DNA of 64,000 nucleotides from an uncultured Selenomonas sp. (GTDB taxonomy: Bacteria > Bacillota > Negativicutes > Selenomonadales > Selenomonadaceae), in contig CAJPOT010000006.1 of NCBI GenBank assembly GCA_905372355.1, forward strand, positions 92,972-156,971. The letters run 5' to 3'. The stretch's first letter is position 1; every line of letters starts with the position of its first letter. This document shows, piece by piece, positions 8,557 through 18,500 of this stretch. The position numbers and the translations under genes were made by a program. The notes beneath the pieces are model-generated. The model saw only the letters and a list, made by a program, of their open reading frames with translations, ran no database searches and was not told where the DNA came from.

Positions 8557-9117
8557 ATGAAGAGACGGAAGAATAAACAAGCTAGTGACCTTTTTATACT
8601 CAAGCAAACTTTTTTATCAAATGCGATAGCAGATATTTCATCGTATATTCGCTTGACGGATACAAAAGTCTCAATCGTAATGGGGACTACAGGAGTAATT
8701 ATCTCTATGGCTGCTTTGTTTCATGATTTGATCTTTACGGCTTATACTAGTGTTGGACAGAATAATGCTCTTGAGATTATTATAGTTGTGCTTACCTTGG
8801 GTCTCTTTTTTAGTATTTTGGGAGTCTTTATCTTTGGAATGCGAACTATTCGGGGTCAGAGTTCTGCGTTGGAATATTCCTCGAAATGGTTTTGGAAGCA
8901 ATCTCCGACAGATTATATTTTTGATATATATAAACGAGATGTTCAACAGATGAATACTCAGGATATTATTGATAATATGGCGGCCGAATTATATAAGCTC
9001 AATGATATTTTCCGAAAAAAACTGAAGATGAATCAGAGAACTTTAGACTGTTTTATCTTAAGCATAATTATAGCAACTATTGTTGTTAGTATACTGACGA
9101 TTTCTGCTTTAAAATAA
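8557..9117 (+). CDS. pycTM: Pycsar effector with transmembrane helices (PycTM-like)
   Basis: A 186-residue membrane protein. After a cytosolic N-terminus there is the sequence RLTDTKVSIVMGTTG, which fits the PycTM family pattern of a D-x-K motif leading into the first helix. Hydrophobic segments lie near residues 42-60, 72-94 and 163-184, with a cytosolic region around 95-160. It sits directly behind the cyclase gene. Known PycTM effectors bind cyclic pyrimidine nucleotide and damage the inner membrane, causing abortive infection. The region is AT-rich relative to the core genes, consistent with horizontal transfer. The assignment rests on gene pairing and the N-terminal motif. Confidence 0.75.
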   Translation: MKRRKNKQASDLFILKQTFLSNAIADISSYIRLTDTKVSIVMGTTGVIISMAALFHDLIFTAYTSVGQNNALEIIIVVLTLGLFFSILGVFIFGMRTIRGQSSALEYSSKWFWKQSPTDYIFDIYKRDVQQMNTQDIIDNMAAELYKLNDIFRKKLKMNQRTLDCFILSIIIATIVVSILTISALK

Positions 9118-9224
9118 AGCAATCAAATGGTGTGTTTCTATAGTAGAATCCATGATTCGTTAGAAGGGGATTTGCTATACTCTGTCGTGGTCAAGCGTTT
9201 TTGTAACACGAGTGTTCAATCAAC

Positions 9225-9575
9225 TTATGTCGAATATCTCGCTTCGAATGGCGTACGATATCCGTTATAAGAATGCGGTCGTACATGGTTGTATGTGGTA
9301 TAAGCAAAATGTTCCACAGCGCGGTAGAGAGACTCCTCATCTTGATACTCGTGAAGATAAATTTCCAAACGTCGTAGCAGCCACCGAACACTAAACAGAC
9401 CCCGATATTCGTCTATGAACCGATAGGCCTCTAATCGATTCTCTTTGCGAAGAATGCCGCCGCTTTTTAGGAAAAAATTTTCTTTTTTCGCTTCTGCAAG
9501 TTCTTCGCGCAAGCGGTGATTCTCCTTCATGAGCTCCAGATCATTCTGGGCGGTTGGGTTTTTTGAGACAGCTTT
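9225..9575 (-). pseudogene. IS3-family (IS150-type) transposase remnant
   Basis: Reading leftwards from about 9575, the frame encodes the end of OrfA (NDLELMKENHRLREEL) and a fragment of the OrfB N-terminus (YRFIDEYRGLFSVRWLLRR). It then jumps directly to the OrfB C-terminus (NHVRPHSYNGYRTPFEARYS). The DDE catalytic core between them is missing, so this is an internally deleted, inactive copy. No clear terminal inverted repeats were found. It separates the Pycsar module from the large defence locus. Confidence 0.75.
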
Positions 9576-9594
9576 AGTTTACCACAATAGTTTT

Positions 9595-9652
9595 GTCATC
9601 GAGGGACTGCTCATCGAGAAGTATGTGGACGGTGCCTTGGTAGAAGGGAAAT
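9595..9652 (+). other. Short unexplained coding-like fragment
   Basis: A short open stretch ending at TAG 9650-9652 reads VIEGLLIEKYVDGALVEGK. It has no start or ribosome site and may be the tail of a gene lost by the IS-associated deletion. I see no other gene between 9118 and 9757. Confidence 0.2.
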
Positions 9653-9664
9653 AGGCTCTGTACC

Positions 9665-9703
9665 TTGCCTGCAGGCATGATTCATGCTATACTTTGAATC
9701 ATG
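9665..9703 (+). promoter_or_regulatory. Promoter with palindrome over the -10 box, upstream of the multi-helicase operon
   Basis: TTGCCT (9665-9670), a 17-base spacer and TATACT (9688-9693) form a good housekeeping promoter. A perfect 8-base inverted repeat, CATGATTC at 9676-9683 and GAATCATG at 9696-9703, brackets the -10 element and is placed like a repressor operator. The first gene starts at 9758. Confidence 0.6.
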
Positions 9704-9757
9704 AGAAATGTCTTAGGAGATTGCTGACAAACTGCACGCACGGACAGGAGAACAGCC

Positions 9758-12700
9758 ATGGCGAAGATGATCGATGCGAGGCCTTCCTTTCGCGGGGAAG
9801 CGAGAGTCTGGGAGAGTTTGGAGCGGCTGCTGCCGGATTCTGTTGTGGTTTACAATAACCGTGAGGTCAATGGGCGCGAGTTTGATTTTTGCTTGTTGAT
9901 CGAGGGTGTCGGCATCTTGGTCATCGAGGTCAAGGGGTGGTTGGCGGACAAGGTGCTTGTCGAAGGTGTTGATCGAATTCTCGTGGAGGGGCTTGATGCG
10001 CCGCAGAGGTCACCGAAGAAGCAGGCGCGTGCCTATCGTTTTGCCCTGGTGAATAAAATCAGCGAGAAGTATAACAGCAGTCCCTGTGTGTTTGATATGG
10101 TCTGCTATCCCTTCATCAGCAAGGCGGAGTATCTTTCTGTGCGTTTGGATGTTGTTTCGGAAGAGACGCTTACGATTTTTAAGGAGGATTTGGAGAGCCG
10201 CGAGGCACTGCTTGAGAAAATCCATGGAGCGTATGATTCGCTGCGTCATGTTCCTCATGCGGAGTTTTCGGCGGAGTTTCTTCTGCGGCTGCGGCGGGAT
10301 TGGGAACCGAATCTGCCGGAGGCTGTCCGACCGACGGAGGCGGCTGCTCAGCCATATTCGCTTCTTTCGATCCATCCGGGTGCGCTTAGGCGAGCTGAGG
10401 CGGAGCGAATCGTATCGGAGTATTTCGCAGGAATCAAACGCATTGTCTTTTTGGGCGACCGCACGTCGTATGAGCAGCTTGCCGCCGCTTTCGATGCGGG
10501 CTTCAAGCGGCGCAATATTGAGCCGAGTGCGAACGGCTTGCAGATCGGCTATGCGCATGGGCTTGTTGTGGGGACGGATTCTTTTCGCACGTTCAACCTC
10601 GAGGTCTATTTCGCCGAGAATCTCATAGAGATTGCGGCGACGGATGTTGTGATCGAGGAGGGGGCGGCGGAGCGGGAGCTTTTAGAGAAGTTGTCGGCTG
10701 TTACGCTCTTCAATGCGCAGCAGTATCAGATCGAACATGCACCGGCAAATGCACATATCTTGGTTGAGGCGGGCGCGGGAACAGGAAAGACGTTTTCCAT
10801 GGTTTCCCGCGTCGCTTTTTTGTGCGGCAAGAAGACGGCTGCTGTGACGAATCTCGCAGAAGAGATTGCGATGGTGACCTTCACCAACGATGCGGCGAAC
10901 AATATGAAGGCGCGGCTGAAGCAGATGTTCGTCCATTCCTTCGTCTTGACGAAGCAGCCGCGTTTTTTGCTGCTGGTTGAGGAGGTGGATCGTGCTCATA
11001 TTTCTACGATCCATCGCTTTGCCCTTGACATTTTGCGCGGGGAGGCGCTCTATACGGGTCTGGGGACGAATTTCCGCATTGCATCGGATGCGTATTTGCG
11101 CGGGAAAATCTACGACGATTGTTTGAACGATTTTCTCGCAAGGATGGAAGAGGAAAATCCGAATTTTCTGCAGGAGATTCCCGTGCCGCTCTATGAGCTG
11201 AAGAAGAAGCTCATGAGCATGGCGGATCGCCTGTTGGCGAAAAGCGTTGACTTAAAGCAGCTCAAGCGGTCGCAAATGGGCGTCGTGGACGATCAGCCGA
11301 TCCCGTATTTCAACGATTTGATCGAAAAGGTCGTAGTCTTGGCAGAGGAAATCTATGGGCGGGAAATGCATGCCGCCAATGCGCTGGATTTGACCGAATG
11401 TCTGATCCTCCTGCAGCAGGTGTTGGATGAGTGCCCGGAAAAGCTCCGCTCGCTCAAGAGCCGATATTTGTTCATCGATGAGTTTCAGGATACGGACGAC
11501 GTTCAGATTCAGGTCTTCCGCAAGCTGCAAAATAAGGTGGACGCGGACTGCCACTTGTTCGTCGTGGGGGATTTGAAGCAGAGCATTTATCGCTTCCGCG
11601 GGGCGAGGCTCAGTGCCTTTAAGCAACTGATGAGCGATGCGCACATGGTCTGGGCATCATATTCGCTCACGCGCAATTATCGAAGCGACCGGCGACTGTT
11701 GGAGCGGCTTCATGAAGTCTTTTGCCGCATGGGCAAGCAGCAGTATCTTCCCTATCGTGAGGAGGCTGACCGCCTTTTCGGCAGTGTGGAGACGGGCATT
11801 GCCGAAGGGGATTTGTTTGGATCAGTTCCGTGTCCGTCGAGGGCGGCGTTTTTCGATACGGTTATCGATGTTCTGCGTGCGCAGGAGGAGATCGCGGCCT
11901 CTCTCATGAAGGAGCGCGAGGAGCGGCGTCAGCAACCGCTTTCCAAGGCCGAGCGCACGATTGCCGTCCTGGTCAGAAGCAATTGGCAGGTAGAGAAGCT
12001 GACGGATGCGGCGAAGAAAAGGGGCGTCGAGCTTCACACGAAGTCCGGCGGCGAGCTCTATCAGCTGGAATCGACGCTCGACCTCTACAAGCTGCTGCTC
12101 GCTCTGGAAAACAGCGCGAATCCCGTTCATCTGGTCAACTTCATCGAGTCGAATTATACATGGCTGCGGCTCGATTATCAGAAGTATCGCGGCATGGAGT
12201 CTGCCGCCTGTCTTGCCGATTTGCGGCGCATTCTGGATGAGTTTTTTACGATTCACATGGAAAAGACGTGGCAAGAGGTTGTCAATGAGGCGCATGCACA
12301 GCCGATTCTTTTTGTCCTTCGTCACTTGTACGAAGCGCTGCAGCCATGGAAGAAGTACAGCTCGGAACAGGCCGAGCAAAGGTACTACATGGCGAACTAC
12401 GAGTATCTGCTCGAACGCATTATTCGATTTTCTCGCGCGGATGCGCTGACGCTCCATCAGATGACGGAGTACTTGAAGGTCTCGATCTTGACCGAGCAGA
12501 AGCAGCCGGCGCGCGACATCGACTTTGATGACGAGGGGATTCAGCTCATCTGTACGACGGTGCACAAGGCGAAGGGGCTTGAGTATGGCACGGTCGTGCT
12601 GCCCTATACGGATGCGGACATGGGAGGCTTGAGCAAGGGCGGGCTTGATGCACATTATTCCGACGGCAAATTGGCGTATATTGTCTCGTTCGATAACGGG

Positions 12701-12871
12701 ATCGAGGTTCGCAACTCTCACTATGATGAGAACATGGAGACGCGCGAGCAAATTGCCGAGGAATCGCGCATCCTCTATGTCGCCTTGACACGGGCGATTC
12801 GAAGCTGCGTGTGGATCTATCGTCCGAACCGCAATGCCGCTGTCACTTGGAGTGATTTGCTGGAGGTATGA
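9758..12871 (+). CDS. NERD-domain UvrD/AddA-like superfamily 1 helicase
   Basis: A 1037-residue protein. Residues 1-150 form a NERD nuclease domain with an intact PD-(D/E)xK-like set (D43 in EFDF; E57 and K59 in VIEVKGW). A superfamily 1A helicase follows: Walker A AGAGTGKTF near 338-346, Walker B FIDEFQDTDD near 570, GDLKQSIYRFRGA, TTVHKAKGLEYG, and the final motif YVALTRA. It is thus a helicase-nuclease resembling AddA/UvrD with the nuclease at the other end. The ATG has AGGAGAA upstream. It opens a seven-gene run with overlaps or tiny gaps that leads into dndCDEA, suggesting DNA degradation in the restriction arm. Confidence 0.85.
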   Translation: MAKMIDARPSFRGEARVWESLERLLPDSVVVYNNREVNGREFDFCLLIEGVGILVIEVKGWLADKVLVEGVDRILVEGLDAPQRSPKKQARAYRFALVNKISEKYNSSPCVFDMVCYPFISKAEYLSVRLDVVSEETLTIFKEDLESREALLEKIHGAYDSLRHVPHAEFSAEFLLRLRRDWEPNLPEAVRPTEAAAQPYSLLSIHPGALRRAEAERIVSEYFAGIKRIVFLGDRTSYEQLAAAFDAGFKRRNIEPSANGLQIGYAHGLVVGTDSFRTFNLEVYFAENLIEIAATDVVIEEGAAERELLEKLSAVTLFNAQQYQIEHAPANAHILVEAGAGTGKTFSMVSRVAFLCGKKTAAVTNLAEEIAMVTFTNDAANNMKARLKQMFVHSFVLTKQPRFLLLVEEVDRAHISTIHRFALDILRGEALYTGLGTNFRIASDAYLRGKIYDDCLNDFLARMEEENPNFLQEIPVPLYELKKKLMSMADRLLAKSVDLKQLKRSQMGVVDDQPIPYFNDLIEKVVVLAEEIYGREMHAANALDLTECLILLQQVLDECPEKLRSLKSRYLFIDEFQDTDDVQIQVFRKLQNKVDADCHLFVVGDLKQSIYRFRGARLSAFKQLMSDAHMVWASYSLTRNYRSDRRLLERLHEVFCRMGKQQYLPYREEADRLFGSVETGIAEGDLFGSVPCPSRAAFFDTVIDVLRAQEEIAASLMKEREERRQQPLSKAERTIAVLVRSNWQVEKLTDAAKKRGVELHTKSGGELYQLESTLDLYKLLLALENSANPVHLVNFIESNYTWLRLDYQKYRGMESAACLADLRRILDEFFTIHMEKTWQEVVNEAHAQPILFVLRHLYEALQPWKKYSSEQAEQRYYMANYEYLLERIIRFSRADALTLHQMTEYLKVSILTEQKQPARDIDFDDEGIQLICTTVHKAKGLEYGTVVLPYTDADMGGLSKGGLDAHYSDGKLAYIVSFDNGIEVRNSHYDENMETREQIAEESRILYVALTRAIRSCVWIYRPNRNAAVTWSDLLEV

Positions 12872-12872
12872 G

Positions 12873-15596
12873 ATGTCGATTGTCATATATACGTACAGCG
12901 ATCCGTACAGATTGAAGGAAGAGCCGTATTGGGACGAGATCAAGGCGTGTCCCTACTTTTGTGCGGCGCAGACGCTGGTGAACGGGCTAAAATATCTGTA
13001 TCGGGAAGACTTTGTCCAAGGGCGAGTGACCACGGTGAGGAATTTTATTGAGGCGCTTTTCCCCTACTGGCAGAGCACGGCTTGTCGAATCAAGCAGCAC
13101 GCCGCGATCGACCGTTGGATCGCCGAGTGCGCACTCCCTGCTGCAGGGGCGGAGGAGCAGGCGCAGATGCGGGCGGCGCTCCTCGCAAATCGCGGCGAGG
13201 TGCTCGAAAGCATCCGCACGATGGTGGAGCTTGGCATCGACGCCGCAGAGCTTCGCGAGGAGGCGCTTACGCCGGCGCAGAAGATCGTCGTCGAGCTTTT
13301 TAGGCTGTCGTCGGCAGAACGCGGGCAGAGCTTCGCCTTTTCGAGCGATGTCGACGAGGCGGAAATGGACGAGGCGCTCTTGCACACGATGCAGGAGGCA
13401 GCTCACCAAACGCTTGACTGCAGCCGCATTCCACTGGATCGTATCGTCATTCATGGCGTTCATCAATTTACGCCGATCATGCTGCGCGCGATTGAAGCGG
13501 CCGCAAAGCATAAGAAGGTCATTCTGCTTTTCAACTATCAGCAGCAGTATCAAAATATTTATCAGACGTGGATTGATATTTATACGTCGTTCGACTGCCT
13601 GATGACGAACTTCGGCGGCGAAGAGTTTCGGCCGATCGGGCAAGATCCGATCAGCCGCGAAGGCAATCTTCTGGCAGACAAGATCGGGCGGCTGGTCGAG
13701 GGCGACGCCTCAGCTCCGGTGCAGACTGCGCCCTTTGAAATCCTTGAGTTTGACAATATGACGGAGTTCGCGGGCTACGCCGCCGATGTTTTTGAAAGCG
13801 CTGCACGCGTAAATCCTGCGAATCCGCTGGCGATGATGCGCGAGCAGATTTATGCCGCCGACAGCTCTGTCAATGAGATCTTGAAGATCTATTTCCCCGA
13901 ACAGTTCGGCGAGCGTCAGTTCCTCCACTATCCTCTGGGACGCTTCTTCGTCGCTATAGCGAATATGTGGGATATTGCGTCAAACAAGATGGTGGTTCGT
14001 GATGCGCGAGATGTCCGGGAATGTCTTGATGCGGGAATCCTCAAAGAGGAGCATGCGGGACAGCTGTCGACGATCTGGGGCAGGATGGCCGTCTTGTTTG
14101 AAGGATGCGCTTCGATCGAGGAGATGCTTTCGCGTTTGCGTCGGCTGCGGAAGAATAAGCGATACATGACGGACGCGGAGAAAAAGGAATACGTGAGCCA
14201 TCTCACATACTACAATGTCGCCCCCGATGAAATCGACCGGCTCGGAAAAGCGCTGGCGGAGCTGACGGAATTGGCGGCGTATTTCTATGAGGATTTTGAA
14301 AGGCAGCCGCATAATTTCAGCAGCTTCTATAAGAAGCTTAAGGCGTATTTGCAGCAGGATGTGCTCGATGCACATGTTTTGGACGAGGAGTTCAACGACA
14401 TCCTCCGTCGCGTGCTTGTGCGTCTCGATGAGGTCGAGGACATTGAGGAGTCCGCTTCGTTTGCCTGTCTCAAGGCGACGATGTCGATCTACCTCGTGCA
14501 GGAAGCGAATCCCGTGCAAAGCGCACAGTGGATCGTGCGCAATTTCGAGCAGATCGACGGCGACATTTTGCGCAGTCTCAACGACAAGACGAACGGCGAG
14601 CCGACCATATATCACTTTGCTTGTCTGACGGATGAGGATCTCGCTGCGGCGGGGTGGGCGAAATTTCCGTGGCCGCTGACCGACTCCTTCTTTGAGGCGG
14701 CGCAGGATCCTGTCGATTGGAAGCATCAGGTCTATGTGAAGGCGCGCAGCGAGTATAAGAATTACAAACGGTATGCGCTGCTCTACGGGCTGGCGTTCAA
14801 CCGTGCCGGGTTCAAGCTCAGCTACGTCAGGCGCGCGGGCGACAAGGAGCGTGAGCCGTACTACCTGCTGAAGATTCTCGGAGCGAAGAAACGCACCTTC
14901 GAGGACAGCCGCAGACATGCGTGGGTCGAGGACGTGTCGGCGATTCAGACGACGGGCGTACCCTTGAAAAAGTACGATAAGTACGATTACTTCCGTTACA
15001 GGATATGCAAATATAAATTTTTGTTGGAGTCGATCATCGAGAGCACGACGGTATATAAGGAGCCGTTCCTGCTGTTGAAATATTTCGAGGTCATACTGGA
15101 AAACCAGGCGATGGAGAAACTGGCGGGTCTGGTGCGCAGTGAAACCGCCCTCGTCGAGTGTTTGCATGAAACGTTTGAGGAGCTTAGACCGTACTTCCCC
15201 TTTGTTTCCCATATGAACCGCATGGACATTATGCGCAAGGTCAAGGGCCGCATGTCGAACGGCAAGGAGGCGAAGGTTTTTCCGCAGATCACAGCGAAGA
15301 TGCGGCAGTACATGATGATTCGAGAATTGTTCATCCATAAGAAGCTGACCGATGGAAGAAATTCTCAAAATGATATTCTGCGCGGCAAGTTCGACGAGGT
15401 GTCCGACGATAAGATCACCGAGAGCTTGAACGAGGCCGCCCTGCAGAAGAAGTTTTGGAAAAGTCCCCATCTATGGTGCAGATACTGTGCCAATCAGGAG
15501 ATTTGCACCGCCCATGCGGAGGGATGGAGAAGTGAGGGAATCGCCTATGCTGCAGGAAAAGATGTATGTGAGATGCCCCGCAGATCCGGAAAGTGA
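12873..15596 (+). CDS. AddB-like protein with C-terminal Fe-S cysteine motif
   Basis: 907 residues from ATG 12873 (GGAGG at 12862-12866), one base after the preceding stop codon. The N-terminal part has an inactive-helicase look (LDRIVIHGVHQFTPIML and ILLFNYQQQYQ) with no Walker A. The C-terminus has cysteines C869, C872 and C878 in WCRYCANQEIC, the C-x2-C-x5-C spacing of the AddB/Cas4 iron-sulfur clamp. I could not find the usual GRIDRID or DYK nuclease motifs, so nuclease activity is uncertain. Pairing with the UvrD-type gene implies an AddAB-like two-subunit machine. Annotation pipelines may call it hypothetical. Confidence 0.6.
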   Translation: MSIVIYTYSDPYRLKEEPYWDEIKACPYFCAAQTLVNGLKYLYREDFVQGRVTTVRNFIEALFPYWQSTACRIKQHAAIDRWIAECALPAAGAEEQAQMRAALLANRGEVLESIRTMVELGIDAAELREEALTPAQKIVVELFRLSSAERGQSFAFSSDVDEAEMDEALLHTMQEAAHQTLDCSRIPLDRIVIHGVHQFTPIMLRAIEAAAKHKKVILLFNYQQQYQNIYQTWIDIYTSFDCLMTNFGGEEFRPIGQDPISREGNLLADKIGRLVEGDASAPVQTAPFEILEFDNMTEFAGYAADVFESAARVNPANPLAMMREQIYAADSSVNEILKIYFPEQFGERQFLHYPLGRFFVAIANMWDIASNKMVVRDARDVRECLDAGILKEEHAGQLSTIWGRMAVLFEGCASIEEMLSRLRRLRKNKRYMTDAEKKEYVSHLTYYNVAPDEIDRLGKALAELTELAAYFYEDFERQPHNFSSFYKKLKAYLQQDVLDAHVLDEEFNDILRRVLVRLDEVEDIEESASFACLKATMSIYLVQEANPVQSAQWIVRNFEQIDGDILRSLNDKTNGEPTIYHFACLTDEDLAAAGWAKFPWPLTDSFFEAAQDPVDWKHQVYVKARSEYKNYKRYALLYGLAFNRAGFKLSYVRRAGDKEREPYYLLKILGAKKRTFEDSRRHAWVEDVSAIQTTGVPLKKYDKYDYFRYRICKYKFLLESIIESTTVYKEPFLLLKYFEVILENQAMEKLAGLVRSETALVECLHETFEELRPYFPFVSHMNRMDIMRKVKGRMSNGKEAKVFPQITAKMRQYMMIRELFIHKKLTDGRNSQNDILRGKFDEVSDDKITESLNEAALQKKFWKSPHLWCRYCANQEICTAHAEGWRSEGIAYAAGKDVCEMPRRSGK

Positions 15597-18500
15597 AACG
15601 GATCCGCGCGTATTCGTGTGCGGTCAGATCACGAAGGTGGATGATTTCAAACATACGGTTACGGTGAAAATTCATGATCCGTTCGGCTGGTCTCTGTTCT
15701 TTGAAAACGTGTCCAAGGGATTGATCGAGTGCCCGTTGGATTCGGTGGAGCATTGCGGATTGTTTATCGGCTCGGAAGTCGTATACAAGAGGAAGGTCTG
15801 CACGATTCTTTCGGGACAGAAGCTTGACGACGGCTTTTATGCGTACTATGTGCAGACAGCGGCGACTAAGGAAGTGCTTCGCGTGTCGGAAAAGGACATC
15901 GTCGTTCCGTTTACGCATGGCAAGGTCAGTCCAGTGAGCCAACTCTTGCACTATGAATTTCAAAATCCCTGTTGGTTCTTCGGTCATGCCGTAGTTTCGC
16001 GCAGCATGAATGTTTTGGACAATTCCATCTGCGGCTTTAAGGAGCTGGCGGGGGCGAAGATCTATCTTTTGCCGCATCAGGTCAATACGATCATGCGCTG
16101 CCTGCAGGAGCGCCCGTGCAGGTATATGCTCGCCGATGAAGTCGGCATGGGTAAGACGATCGAAGCGCTTTCCATCTTGAAAATCTATATGAAGGATTCT
16201 GCTAAAAAGAACGTTTTGCTCCTCGTTCCGGATCCGCTGAAGGAACAATGGAAGACGGAAATGCTGCTGAAGTTCAATATCGGTGTGGGGCTTGGCAAAG
16301 ATGACAACCGTGTGGTTTTGCAGTCTTTCTCGGAGCTGAAGGAGGCGGATGCCGATGCGGCATGGGATTTCGTCGTCGTAGATGAAGTGCATCGCTGTCT
16401 TGCCGACAAGCGCCTTGCGCGGCTCTTGCATGGAATCAGTCGTGCAGCGGAAAATATCTTGCTTCTGAGCGCGACTCCCGTGCAGCAGCGCGAGGAAGAG
16501 TATCTCGACTTGCTGCGTCTTCTGTTGCCAAGCAAATACGATGCGTGCGATTTGGAGCACTTTCGCGCTCTCGTGGGCAAGCAGGGGAAGATCATTCAAA
16601 AGACGGCCTTGCTTTTGGATGATCTGGGCGACTATGAGGACGAGATTCGGGCGGCGGAAGATGATGGAGAGGATCCGCATGCGCTTGAAGATTGCGAGGA
16701 ACTGTTCGAGGAAATTTTCGCGGATTTGGAGGCGATTTGCGATGAATTGGGGGACGATAAGCTTTCTCTTCTGTTGAAAAAGGTGGATTTTTCCGCAGAA
16801 GATCTCGGCATCTATGCGATGAAGGTCGTCATCTCCTATATCTGCGGCAACTACCAGGTCGAGAGCAACGTCATCCGCAGCCGCCGAAAAATCCTCGAGG
16901 AGAGCGACGACGGTACGCGCCTCTTGCCCACGCGCGAATTGCAGGAAGTTTCCTATGCGCTCGACAAGGATCGGAACACCTACGAGGCGATTTGCTATGG
17001 GCTCATCACCGAATGGATGACGGAGCAGGCGGCAGACCTCGACGTCGAGGGCGTACTTCGCCCGCTTTTGAGCGCGTTCTTCAGCTCGTCGTGGGCGTTT
17101 CGCGCGGAGCTTGAGCGCCTGGAAACGCGTGGGATTGAGCCGGATGGCCGCTTGATGGAACATGCGGCGCAATGGGTAAAAGAGGAGGAGCATATCCTGG
17201 CGAATTTGCCGGCGATTCTCGACGATCCGCATACGTATGAAGAGGATTACTGCACGCGCATGGTGTCGGTCATGAATCTTCTCTATGACGAGCTTTACGA
17301 TCAAAAAATCGTTCTTTTCACCGATGAGCCGGCGACTTTTGCTGCCTATCAAAAGGCGTTGTCCTCTGTGTTTCCTGCAGAAGAGATCAGCTTCTTCGGG
17401 AAAGACATGCCTGCAGAAGAGATCGAGCTGCACGCCTATCGCTTTCAGAATGAAGCCGCGTGCCGCATGATGCTTTGCGATTTCACCGGCGGCGAGGGGC
17501 GAAATTTCCAATGTGCAGATTACCTCCTTCATATCGATCTTCCGTGGGATGTCAGCCGCATCGAGCAGCGCATCGGGCGTCTGGATCGTTTGGAGCGTGA
17601 CCCGGCAAGGTCTGTCGTCACGTCCGTCGTCGTTCATACGGAAGAGTCGTTCGAGGCGGCGCTGTTTGATTTTTGGAGCAAGGGACTGAAGGTTTTCACG
17701 CAGTCTTTGAGCGGCATGGAAATCATCATGAAGGACATCAACGAGGAGATTGTCTCTGCGGTTCGGAAGGATTTTGCCTACGGTCTTTTTTCTGCCGTAC
17801 CGAAGATCATTGCATCGGCGGAGCGTATGCGGGAAGCCGTGCGCAAGGAACAGAATTATGATGCCGCCGGCTTCCTGTTTCGCCCGATGTATAAGGAATT
17901 GCGGCGCTTGATCGATTATTATGCGCAGAATGAAAACGAGCTTTTCGCCGTGACCATGACGAAGTGGGCGAGTCTGGCAGGCTTTCACGGTTTCGGCGGC
18001 GAAGACGGCGTCTTCACCTATCGGGCGGAGTCGTTTTCGCCCAAATCGGCGATGAATTCGCAGCTGATTCCGCCGCGATGGAATGAATACCTGTCCTCGG
18101 AGCAGAACCGCTTCCTCCAAAGCGTTCAGGTGACATATGAAAAGAGTCGAGAAATTCGTTCAGAGGAGCGGGCAATCCGCGGCACGTTCAGCCGAAAGCA
18201 GGCGATCGAGAACGACTATCTGCACTTCTTCGCTCCCGGCGATGAAATTTTTGACTGCATCGTAAAGAATGCCGTGCATTCCTGCAAGGGGCGCGCCAGC
18301 GCTTTTGCCGTGCATGCCGATCTGCATTGGACGGGGCTGGTTTTCACTTGGTCGATGGCGCCCAATGAAGCGCATCTTCTCGCACATGGACTGTCGCCGT
18401 ATGCTCTGGGAGCTTATCGAAACTACTTGATGTCAAAGCAGGTTGTCGTATCCGTCGACTTGGAAAATCCCGATGATCTTGCCGAAGGCGATGTCGTTCG

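Noticed and set aside
15415..18120. 901-codon open frame on the minus strand
   Set aside because: It is antisense to the SNF2 gene, with Arg/His-rich composition from the opposite-strand codon pattern and no domain motifs.
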